From assembly GCA_003561835.1 (NCBI GenBank), contig PWVN01000007.1:1-6641 (forward strand): a DNA stretch of 6,641 nucleotides. Direction: 5' to 3'. Made by a program: the position numbers and the translations under genes. Origin of the DNA: Syntrophomonadaceae bacterium. Its GTDB lineage: Bacteria > Bacillota > Dethiobacteria > PWVN01. The notes beneath the pieces were generated by a model. That model ran no database searches. It was not told the DNA's origin and saw only the letters and a list, made by a program, of their open reading frames with translations. Within the stretch, counting starts at the first letter, position 1; the number at the start of each line of letters is the position of its first letter. Shown in pieces: positions 1 through 5,357 of this stretch.

Positions 1-855
1 CTCATGACCAGGGTCTTCCGGGAATTCCAAGGCCTAATAGACCCGGACACCCTCAAACGGGAGAAAGTGTTCGACTTTTGGGGCAAAAAGGGCCGTTTCA
101 TCATGAGCTGCTGTCCTTTGCCAAGCCAGATCTTGAGACTGAACAAGGAAGGGCTTACGTACTTGGCCGGGTTGGTGGATATCCAGTTTACAGATCGTGA
201 GATTGATTTGTTGCTAAAGGCAGCAGAGAGGGCGTTGCCTTACGCACCGGAACTGGCGACCTTTGATGCGGCGCAGGTTCAATTTCGCCTTAAGCAGCTG
301 GAAGCCCTGGATGATCGTATTACAACCCTGGAATCGCGTATAGAAGAAATGCTGGTGCACACCCCGGCCATCCTGTTGTTAAGCGTAAAAGGGGTTGGTG
401 CGATTACCGCAGCAGAGTTCATCGCCGAGATTGGCTCTATCTTCAAATATACGCACAAAAACCAGTTAATTAAGCTGGCCGGCACGAACCCGGTATTCTC
501 CCAAAGCGGTGGCAAAAGCGGCAAATCCTATAAAATCAGCCGGCAGGGGAATCCGGCCTTACGCTACATCGTTACCTTGATCGGCCAAAACCTTTGCTGC
601 AAAACCAACAGGAACAAGTACTTCATCGATTACTACGAGCGGCTGTTTCGCAGAGGGAAGACCCCCAGCCAAATCTATGTGGCCGCAGGCAATAAGTTCT
701 TAGGGATTGCCTTCGCCATGCTAAGAGATCTGACACCCTTTCACGTTCCAGGGTTTGAAAAGAGTACCAGCGACATTTTTACAAAACTGCCCCGCGCAAA
801 AAAATCCGATAGCTCAAAGGATGCGTTAAGCCTGCTCACAAACTGTGTTAGATGA
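1..855 (+). CDS. IS110-family transposase, C-terminal part (5' end outside window)
   Basis: The reading frame is open to the first base of the window, so the Met codon at position 4 is probably internal. Residues here are numbered from that Met. Residues 85-116 look like a charged helical or coiled-coil linker. Residues 122-195 match the C-terminal Transposase_20 domain of IS110-family enzymes: a helix-hairpin-helix-like stretch SVKGVGAITAAEFIAEIG (127-144), then LAGTNPVFSQSGGKSGKSYK (158-177) and RQGNPALRY. Ser168 in QSGG is the likely catalytic serine, by analogy with the family. The N-terminal RuvC-like DEDD domain would lie upstream and cannot be seen; whole IS110 proteins are usually about 300-450 residues. 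These enzymes act without classical terminal inverted repeats, and some are guided by an RNA from the element's non-coding end. The reading frame is intact from the edge to a TGA at 853-855. The family call is firm. The IS110 versus IS1111 subgroup cannot be decided. Confidence 0.9.
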   Translation, partial: LMTRVFREFQGLIDPDTLKREKVFDFWGKKGRFIMSCCPLPSQILRLNKEGLTYLAGLVDIQFTDREIDLLLKAAERALPYAPELATFDAAQVQFRLKQLEALDDRITTLESRIEEMLVHTPAILLLSVKGVGAITAAEFIAEIGSIFKYTHKNQLIKLAGTNPVFSQSGGKSGKSYKISRQGNPALRYIVTLIGQNLCCKTNRNKYFIDYYERLFRRGKTPSQIYVAAGNKFLGIAFAMLRDLTPFHVPGFEKSTSDIFTKLPRAKKSDSSKDALSLLTNCVR

Positions 856-884
856 CAAAGAACAGTTGGTTCGCCATTAAAGTT

Positions 885-1072
885 GGGCGCTCGAATGCAG
901 GGCAAAAGCCGGAAGTTTACTGGGGGATAACCAAAAACCCGCCTAAAGAATGGCTCACCTCTTTGCTTCGAGCGCCCTTTACAAATCCGGATAAGGCATC
1001 TTGGTTTTAAAAACCGTATTTTGCCAGTATGGACTTTCTGTAAAGGGTAAAAAGAGCCTGCTTGAGAGCGCC
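885..1072 (+). ncRNA. Candidate structured RNA 3' of the IS110 transposase (possible bridge/seek RNA)
   Basis: The segment starts 30 nt after the transposase stop, has no convincing protein, and is rich in inverted repeats. GGGCGCTCGAA (885-895) pairs perfectly with TTCGAGCGCCC (967-977). With T896 bulged, GCA (897-899) also pairs with TGC (964-966). Inside that hairpin AGCC (907-910) can pair with GGCT (952-955) and GGG (924-926) with CCC (938-940), leaving open internal loops. A second hairpin pairs CCCTTTACA (975-983) with TGTAAAGGG (1039-1047), with the small palindrome GGTTTTaAAAACC (1003-1015) in its loop. A third segment, 1056-1072, resembles the 3' arm of the first stem. IS1111-group members of the IS110 family are known to encode their guide RNA in the 3' non-coding end, which fits this position. 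The function is inference; the pairing is directly visible. Without both element ends, guide-target matching cannot be tested here. Confidence 0.4.
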
Positions 1073-1118
1073 AACGTTAACCAGAACCGCTGTGTAGAAG
1101 GGTCCTCAGGGTTGTTTG

Positions 1119-1143
1119 CTGCCAAAATTTACAATTTTGTCAG
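1119..1143. repeat. Inverted repeat, AT-rich hairpin
   Basis: CAAAATT (1123-1129) and AATTTTG (1133-1139) are perfect 7-bp arms around the loop TAC. Beyond a C1122/T1140 mismatch, CTG and CAG add three more pairs. It lies between the transposase and the ABC operon and faces the 3' ends of both. It could be a weak transcription barrier or a leftover of an element end. No T tract follows on either strand, so a terminator call is not justified. Confidence 0.4.
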
Positions 1144-1202
1144 GCTAAGAGTCTTTGCGCATTTTTAAGTTCTCAATTAAAGGTTGACATTTAACATAGC
1201 AT

Positions 1203-1241
1203 CTTTTAGGCCTGACCCCGAAAGTAAACTTACTTTTTAGG
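1203..1241. repeat. 39-bp dispersed repeat, copy 1
   Basis: This copy matches copy 2 (3716-3754) at 38 of 39 positions and in the same orientation; the only difference is G1220 versus T3733. It begins CTTTTAGGCCTGACCCC and then carries AAAGTAA-AC-TTACTTT, a 7-bp inverted repeat with a 2-nt spacer at 1221-1236. The TAA stop of the minus-strand permease gene (1237-1239) lies inside the repeat, which reaches two bases into the last sense codon. TTAACATA at 1191-1198 also precedes copy 2 (3693-3700), but here only 4 nt separate it from the core instead of 15. The left hairpin arm present at copy 2 is missing. The short palindrome plus conserved GGCCTGACCCC block suggests a REP- or MITE-like mobile repeat; that identity is inferred. 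Confidence 0.85.
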
Positions 1242-1962
1242 TGGCCCGGACGGTAAACTTTTTTAAAAGGGCCCAGACTGCCAAGATGTGGATGAGAAGA
1301 CCGGTCAGGGTGTAGAAGGTATACCAGCCCGGGGCGCTTCCCGCTGCCAGGAAGGCCTGGGTGACCCAGTAGGGAGGGAAAACCCCCGCCAGCAGGTGCC
1401 AGTTGTTTTCCAGCAGATAGCCGGCCAGGGGGGCCAGGAAAATCACCCCTAGGGCCTTGGAGATGGCCAGGCCCTCCACCTTGTTGGCGGCAAAGGCCCC
1501 CAGAATCAGGGCGAACATGGGCCCCTCCAGGGAGGCCATGAATACCACGGGAATCAGCTTAAGATAGTGAACCTCCGTGAGGCCTACGATACTCACCAGC
1601 AAAAAGGTGAGGAAAAAGCCCAGGACCACAGGGAAGGACATCCGGTAATAGAAATAACCGCTTTTCGTTAAAGGTGTCACGGCATAATAGGCCAGCAGGT
1701 TTTCATCCCTTTCGTCAAGCAGGATGAACCCTGACAGAAACCCCACCATCATGGGGGTCATGAGAGCCAAAAAGCTCATGGCGAAGGCGTAATGCTCTGC
1801 CAGGTCGAAAGCCGCTGCGGTTACCAGGAAATCCCTCAGGGGAGGGATGCCGAAGCGCATGGCGGCCGCCAACAGCAGGGGGGCCAGCAGGGACATGATC
1901 AGCAGGCCGTCCCGCCGGATGTTTTTCAAATCCCCCAGGGAGAGGGCGAGGATCTTTTTCAC
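1237..1962 (-). CDS. ABC-2 type exporter, permease subunit 2
   Basis: This 241-residue hydrophobic protein has about six membrane-spanning segments, near 18-35, 57-80, 108-128, 136-158, 168-186 and 215-233, as expected of one half of an ABC-2 exporter membrane domain. After the second segment comes LLDERDENLLAYYAVTPLTK (81-100), the E-R-x-E...TPL loop typical of ABC-2 permeases, which lies on the cytoplasmic side and contacts the ATPase. Permease 1 has the matching loop, so the two probably pair as a heterodimer. The start is GTG at 1960-1962, with GGGAGGTG about 8 nt upstream (1970-1977), and it overlaps the previous stop by 4 nt (GTGA). It is the last gene of the operon and ends in the 39-bp repeat. 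Architecture and size resemble the ATPase-plus-two-permease systems annotated as fluoroquinolone exporters (Rv2686c-Rv2688c type), but the substrate cannot be read from the sequence. Confidence 0.85.
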   Translation of the reverse strand: MKKILALSLGDLKNIRRDGLLIMSLLAPLLLAAAMRFGIPPLRDFLVTAAAFDLAEHYAFAMSFLALMTPMMVGFLSGFILLDERDENLLAYYAVTPLTKSGYFYYRMSFPVVLGFFLTFLLVSIVGLTEVHYLKLIPVVFMASLEGPMFALILGAFAANKVEGLAISKALGVIFLAPLAGYLLENNWHLLAGVFPPYWVTQAFLAAGSAPGWYTFYTLTGLLIHILAVWALLKKFTVRAT

Positions 1963-2666
1963 CGTTCAACACCTCCCGGCTTGAGGATCAGGTGTCTATA
2001 AAAGGCCCGGCTGGCCCAGGCATAGGCCGCCCCTGTCCACAGGGTAAGGGAGAAAAGGGCCAAACCCAACTCCCCTCCAGACCTTCCCCCGAAGGCGGCA
2101 TCGATCAAAATCAGGGATGCTTTCCCCGGCAGCAAGTAGAAGAGGGGAGAGGAGATAACCCCCACATAATCGACGAGAGGCAGGGTAAAGGGGACAAGAA
2201 ATAGAGGAGAGGTGATTAGATAGCCGTTCAACGAGGAAGCTTTTGCCGCCAGACCCAGGCCTGTCAGGGTGGCGATGAAGGAAGTCAGCACCACCCCCAA
2301 TGCCAGGGGCAGGGGGTTGAAGGCAAAACCGAAGGTAAAGAGCAAAATGGCCAAACTGGTGCTTAAAGCCAGGACGGCCAGGGAGAGGCATTTGGAGAGG
2401 AAGAATTCCCGGGGCTTCAACGGGGTGATGAAGAGATTGTTCAGGATCCCCTGCCCCCGTTCCAGGAGGAGGATGCCCCCCACAAAGAAGAACCCCATAA
2501 CGCCCGGGTCGGAAAAGACCATAAGGACGGCAACAGGCTGTTTTAATTCCTGGGGAATGAACCACAGAAACAAAATGTAAACGGCACTGACAAAAAGATA
2601 GGCATAGTAGAACCCGTGCCGGAACTGAAACCGTATGTCAAAGAAGAGGATTGCCGAACTCTTCAT
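1959..2666 (-). CDS. ABC-2 type exporter, permease subunit 1
   Basis: This 235-residue integral membrane protein has about six hydrophobic segments, near 20-37, 45-67, 91-113, 118-140, 147-165 and 198-218. The loop after segment two, LLLERGQGILNNLFITPLKP (66-85), matches the E-R...TPL coupling loop of ABC-2 permeases and parallels residues 81-100 of the downstream permease, so the two look like diverged copies of one ancestral subunit. The ATG at 2664-2666 overlaps the ATPase stop in an ATGA (4 nt). It has a strong GGGAGGAG site (2673-2680) 6 nt upstream, so translation is probably coupled. With the ATPase dimer it should form a transporter that moves a substrate out across, or within, the cytoplasmic membrane. 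The C-terminus ends in a short charged tail after the last membrane segment. The substrate is unknown. Confidence 0.85.
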   Translation of the reverse strand: MKSSAILFFDIRFQFRHGFYYAYLFVSAVYILFLWFIPQELKQPVAVLMVFSDPGVMGFFFVGGILLLERGQGILNNLFITPLKPREFFLSKCLSLAVLALSTSLAILLFTFGFAFNPLPLALGVVLTSFIATLTGLGLAAKASSLNGYLITSPLFLVPFTLPLVDYVGVISSPLFYLLPGKASLILIDAAFGGRSGGELGLALFSLTLWTGAAYAWASRAFYRHLILKPGGVER

Positions 2667-3517
2667 GCCAGACTCCTCCCCGTTACCTCGATGAAGATGT
2701 CTTCCAGGGTGGCCTCCTGGGTGTGCATCCTCTCCACATCCTTTGCCTTCAGGAGGCAGGAGAAATCCCGGTTGTCCCCGATCCCCTTCAGGGGGAATTC
2801 CGCCTCCTGGATGATCCCATCTTCCCGGTATTCCACCCGTACTTTTTTCTGCCCCCGCCGGACCATGAGCTCACGGGGCGAATCGACAAGTTCTATGCGG
2901 CCCTCCACGATGAAGGCCACCCGGTCACAGATTTCCTCCGCCACGTTCATGTTGTGGGTTGTTAAAAACACCGTCTTCCCCGCCGCCCTCTCGGCCCGGA
3001 TGAGGTTTTTGACCTTCCTGGCATTGACAGGGTCCAGCCCCGCTGTGGGTTCATCAAGAAAAAGGATTTCCGGTTTGTTCAAAAAGGCACGGCAGAAGTT
3101 CAGCCGCATCTTCATACCTTTGGAAAAACCGCTGATCCTGGTATCCCCGTCCTTTTCCAACCCCACCATCTCCAGCAGGGCCCGGGGGTCCGCCGTATCG
3201 CCGGAATACAGGGCCCGGAATACATCGAGGTTTTCCAGGGCCGTAAATTTGCTGTAAAAGTTGGGGACCTCGAAGGCCACCCCGATTTTTTCATAGTAAT
3301 TCCCATCGATACCCTTCAGTTCCGTCCCCATAACCCGCACCAGGCCCTGATATTTCTTCAGCAGGCCGATGAGAATGTTCTGGGTGGTGCTCTTGCCGGC
3401 TCCCGAGGGTCCCAGAAAACCGAATATTTCCCCTCTCCCCACCCCGAACTGCAGGCCCTTGAGGGTGGTTTCCCGGTTCCCCGGGTAGGTGAACTGCAGG
3501 TCTCTTACATCAATCAT
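2663..3517 (-). CDS. ABC exporter ATP-binding subunit
   Basis: This 284-residue nucleotide-binding protein powers the two downstream permeases. Walker A is GPSGAGKST (36-44). Walker B with the catalytic glutamate and D-loop is ILFLDEPTAGLDP (151-163, Glu156). The switch histidine is His188 in TTHN. The ABC signature is the variant FSKGM (131-135) instead of LSGGQ. The Q-loop has GVAFEVPNFYSKFTALENL (79-97), with Glu83 where most relatives have Gln. About 75 residues after the H-loop form the accessory C-terminal domain, ending EATLEDIFIEVTG, as in DrrA/CcmA-like exporter ATPases. The ATG at 3515-3517 is preceded by AGGGAG and overlaps the 3' end of the regulator remnant by 8 nt, suggesting it was once the second gene of a larger operon. 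It is intact and first of three tightly packed genes. The family call is firm and the drug-export role is inferred. Confidence 0.93.
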   Translation of the reverse strand: MIDVRDLQFTYPGNRETTLKGLQFGVGRGEIFGFLGPSGAGKSTTQNILIGLLKKYQGLVRVMGTELKGIDGNYYEKIGVAFEVPNFYSKFTALENLDVFRALYSGDTADPRALLEMVGLEKDGDTRISGFSKGMKMRLNFCRAFLNKPEILFLDEPTAGLDPVNARKVKNLIRAERAAGKTVFLTTHNMNVAEEICDRVAFIVEGRIELVDSPRELMVRRGQKKVRVEYREDGIIQEAEFPLKGIGDNRDFSCLLKAKDVERMHTQEATLEDIFIEVTGRSLA

Positions 3518-3692
3518 GGTCTCCCTCTCCCCTCCGGATCAACCCTTCACTGACCAGTTCGATCATCAGGTCCACCACCTCGTCAAAAACATCCGCTTCA
3601 ATTTTTTTTCTTCGACCTCTATTAAGAGAAAAGGAGGCCCTTTTTACTTCTTCTCTTAATAAAGGGCACAAAGCTGACAACCCCGGTTCAGG
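3510..3692 (-). pseudogene. Decayed gene upstream of the ABC operon (C-terminal remnant, possibly a regulator)
   Basis: One minus-strand frame stays open for 60 codons, from just inside the TAA at 3693-3695 to a TGA at 3510-3512. It has no ATG or GTG and no ribosome binding site. The deduced end, KKIEADVFDEVVDLMIELVS followed by EGLIRRGEGDHD, looks like real helical protein sequence, and its stop overlaps the ATPase start by 8 nt, a spacing typical of genes made in one operon. The amphipathic stretch resembles the C-terminal helix of TetR-type repressors, which often precede drug exporters, but that match is by eye and weak. Upstream it runs directly into the copy-2 repeat, so the N-terminal part was probably lost when the repeat or an associated rearrangement arrived. 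It also contains the 3621-3660 inverted repeat. A chance open frame in leader DNA is the main alternative. Confidence 0.4.
3621..3660. repeat. Inverted repeat inside the regulator remnant
   Basis: ATTAAGAGAA (3621-3630) and TTCTCTTAAT (3651-3660) are perfect 10-bp arms. Allowing C3650 to bulge, AAG (3631-3633) and CTT (3647-3649) extend the stem to 13 pairs with a 13-nt loop. The repeat lies about 100 bp upstream of the ATPase start, within the possible leader of the ABC operon. The minus strand carries a run of eight A, not T, a short way downstream, so it does not look like an intrinsic terminator in the operon direction. An operator, an attenuator-like leader hairpin or a chance structure are all possible. 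Confidence 0.45.
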
Positions 3693-3705
3693 TTAACATA
3701 AGTGG

Positions 3706-3747
3706 AGTAAGTTTACTTTTAGGCCTGACCCCTAAAGTAAACTTACT
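3706..3747. repeat. Large palindrome containing the left part of repeat copy 2
   Basis: AGTAAGTTTACTTTTAGG (3706-3723) is the reverse complement of CCTAAAGTAAACTTACT (3731-3747) except for one extra base, with a 7-nt loop CCTGACC between them. The result is a stem of about 17 pairs at the 3' end of the MFS gene. On the plus strand it is followed by TTT, but no plus-strand gene precedes it. On the minus strand it follows the MFS stop within a few bases and may slow polymerase or protect the mRNA end, without a clear T tract. The left arm is absent at copy 1. Confidence 0.7.
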
Positions 3748-3754
3748 TTTTAGG
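3716..3754. repeat. 39-bp dispersed repeat, copy 2
   Basis: This is the partner of the repeat at 1203-1241, same orientation, with one mismatch. It contains the TAA stop of the MFS gene (3750-3752) at exactly the same repeat position that gives the stop of permease 2. TTAACATA (3693-3700) lies 15 nt before the core, and the intervening bases AGTAAGTTTA form an extra arm complementary to the core. This copy therefore looks like the more complete unit, roughly 3693-3754. Its left edge abuts the truncated regulator frame and its right edge abuts the MFS coding sequence. The two copies bracket the ABC operon, about 2.5 kb apart. Confidence 0.85.
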
Positions 3755-5024
3755 AGGAACGGACTTCTCCGTTGCGGCTTACCAGGATGAAGAGGATAAA
3801 GATGCCGGCCCCGGAAACCAGGGGAACCACCCAACCGGGCCAGGCCTCCACCAGGAAACCTGCCAGCATCAGCCCCGCCGGCACCACGGCCAACTGGGCC
3901 GTCTGCATCAACCCAAAAACCCGGCCCCGGTATTGATCCGGGGTATTTCTCTGCATGAGGACAAAAACAGGGATATTGATAAAGGCGATGCTGAGGCCTA
4001 TGAAGAAAAGGGCCACCACGTAAAACCAGAAGGAAAGGTTCACCGGCCTCTCCAGGAGAAAGGACAGGGTGGGGATGCCCAGTAGGGAAAGGAAGAAGGC
4101 GAAGGTGGCGGTGGCGATGGCAATCATCCAGTACTTTTTGGGCACTTCCGGTAAAATGGAGAGCACAACGGAACCGATGAAGATGCCGCCGGGGAGAAAG
4201 CCCATCATGACCCCATACTGGGTGGAACTGAACCCGATGATGGTATTGACGATGTAGGGGACGGAGACGTTCAGGCTCATACTGCCGAAGAGGTTGAGGA
4301 ACACGGCATACCAGGCGACGGCGAAGAGGAAGCTGTTCCCTTTCAGGAATTGGAAACCCTTGCCCATTTCAGCCAGCAAACCGCTCTGGGTTTCACCGGG
4401 TTTAGCCCGGCGAAAATCGAAGTCGATGAAGAGTTCGGTAAAACCGGAGATGATGAAGGAGAGGCCGTTGATCAGGAGGAAGATGCGGATATCGATCAGG
4501 GCAAAAACCACACCGCCCAGCATGGGGGCCCCGATGGCCGTCATGGATGCGATGCTCTCACTCAGGGAGTTTATTCTCACCAGGCGGCTATCGTCCACCA
4601 GGTTGGGAAGGGAGGCATCCAGGGTTACATTAAAAAAGGTATTTGAAGATGCCAGGAGCACCGCTGCCGCGTAGATGAAGGGGAGCTTAAGGCCGTATAC
4701 CCCGGAGACGAAGTATAATGACAGGACAATCAGGCCGCTCAGGAAGTCCATCCCCACCACGATGACCTTGCGGTTCAGCCTGTCCGCCAGGGCGCCGGCA
4801 AAGGGGGAGATGAGGACCCGGGGGAGGGTGCCCAGCATCAGGGTTGTGGCAAAGCTCAACCCGGAACCCGTCAGCCGCAGTACGAAGAGGCCGATGGCAA
4901 AATTGTAGATAAAGGTGCCAAAGAGGGATACCAGTTTCCCTGCCAGCATCAAAACCATATTGGCGTTGGCCCGTTTATCCTGTCGGGGGTCGAGGGTGGG
5001 GGTTACGGTATTTACGGAAGCCAC
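3750..5024 (-). CDS. MFS drug/macrolide-type exporter (DHA3, MFS_3-like)
   Basis: This 424-residue membrane protein of the major facilitator superfamily probably has 12 spanning segments and pumps a small hydrophobic compound out by proton antiport. After a polar leader of about 22 residues, LMLAGKLVSLFGTFIYNFAI (25-44) forms the first segment in the manner of MefA/EntS-like proteins. The loop GALADRLNRK (77-86) between segments two and three is the conserved MFS motif A. The second half repeats the fold, with RNTPDQYRGRVFGLMQTAQL before the last segments, a stretch common in this subfamily. The length is normal. The frame closes 15 nt upstream of the GTG at 5022-5024, so that GTG is the earliest possible start. 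It has no properly spaced ribosome binding site, because AGAGG touches it directly; Met23 is an alternative but also lacks one. The gene ends inside the 39-bp repeat. Substrate is unknown. Confidence 0.88.
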   Translation of the reverse strand: MASVNTVTPTLDPRQDKRANANMVLMLAGKLVSLFGTFIYNFAIGLFVLRLTGSGLSFATTLMLGTLPRVLISPFAGALADRLNRKVIVVGMDFLSGLIVLSLYFVSGVYGLKLPFIYAAAVLLASSNTFFNVTLDASLPNLVDDSRLVRINSLSESIASMTAIGAPMLGGVVFALIDIRIFLLINGLSFIISGFTELFIDFDFRRAKPGETQSGLLAEMGKGFQFLKGNSFLFAVAWYAVFLNLFGSMSLNVSVPYIVNTIIGFSSTQYGVMMGFLPGGIFIGSVVLSILPEVPKKYWMIAIATATFAFFLSLLGIPTLSFLLERPVNLSFWFYVVALFFIGLSIAFINIPVFVLMQRNTPDQYRGRVFGLMQTAQLAVVPAGLMLAGFLVEAWPGWVVPLVSGAGIFILFILVSRNGEVRSS

Positions 5025-5357
5025 CTCTTTTACTGGTCAACTTCGTGGGGTCGGGCAAAGTCTGCTGAGATGCGGAGAAAGGCTTTTTCGCAGCCGCCCG
5101 GGCGTTGCAAAAAAAAGAGGATGTCCTTCTGGGTGCAGCGGTTCCTGTTTAATTTTAACAAAAAAACAAGAAAGATGAAAGAAAAATTTCTATCCGCTTG
5201 TCCTCCCAAACTAAAAAGGCGAAATCTCCAGGGATACTCCAAAAGAAGGGAGCCCGGGAAGAGGCATAGCCTCTTCCCGGGCCCGTCAAGAGAGGGAAAT
5301 TGGTTCCAGGTGTTACTCCTGCCTACAGGGACGATGTATATTACTTGGTCAGTACCT
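5025..5357. other. Intergenic region between dnaJ and the MFS gene
   Basis: This holds the dnaJ terminator (5252-5282) and, on the MFS side, an AT-rich stretch (5150-5220) where a promoter for the MFS gene could lie. ATTTTA at 5152-5157 reads as TAAAAT, a fair -10 box, on the minus strand, but no good -35 box stands 16-18 bp upstream. A 130-codon minus-strand frame spans the region, but it crosses the terminator, overlaps the dnaJ end and has no ribosome binding site, so it is not called a gene. Its last 40 or so codons (to the TAA near 5030) have a protein-like look and could be a decayed gene. Confidence 0.5.
5252..5282 (-). terminator. Intrinsic terminator of the hspR-like/dnaJ unit
   Basis: GCCCGGGAAGAGGC (5252-5265) and GCCTCTTCCCGGGC (5269-5282) are perfect 14-bp arms around a 3-nt loop. 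In the minus direction the stem is followed by TCCCTTCTTTT, a moderately T-rich tail. It lies about 75 nt after the dnaJ stop codon. The plus strand continues CCGTCAAGAG, without a T tract, so the minus direction is favoured. It should separate the heat-shock unit from the MFS gene, which then needs its own promoter. Confidence 0.8.

Larger units (their letters stand above)
856..1202. other. Non-coding gap between IS110 transposase and the first 39-bp repeat
   Basis: There is no supportable protein on either strand. The left part, 885-1072, is the structured-RNA candidate. The right part is AT-rich and holds a hairpin, CAAAATT (1123-1129) and AATTTTG (1133-1139), which extends past one mismatch by CTG/CAG (1119-1121 with 1141-1143). 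No G+C-rich stem followed by a T run marks a standard terminator. The right end of the IS110 element should lie somewhere in this gap but cannot be placed, because the family lacks classical terminal inverted repeats and the left end is outside the window. TTGACA at 1184-1189 has no fitting -10 box at 16-18 bp. Confidence 0.6.

Noticed and set aside
1184..1212. TTGACA at 1184-1189 as a -35 promoter box
   Set aside because: At 16-18 bp downstream the sequence is TTAGGC-like, not a -10 box, and no plus-strand gene follows.
1221..1236. Repeat palindrome as an intrinsic terminator of the ABC operon
   Set aside because: In the operon direction the AT-only 7-bp stem is followed by CGGGGTCAGG, not a T tract, so the standard signal is missing.
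856..1236. CRISPR array or tandem repeats in the left intergenic region
   Set aside because: The repeated segments there are inverted or irregular and occur two or three times without regular spacing. No direct-repeat and spacer pattern is present.
2616..3257. Plus-strand frame of 213 codons opposite the ABC ATPase
   Set aside because: It is an antisense shadow of the intact ATPase. Its composition is rich in Ser, Arg and Pro, as expected of an out-of-frame reading.
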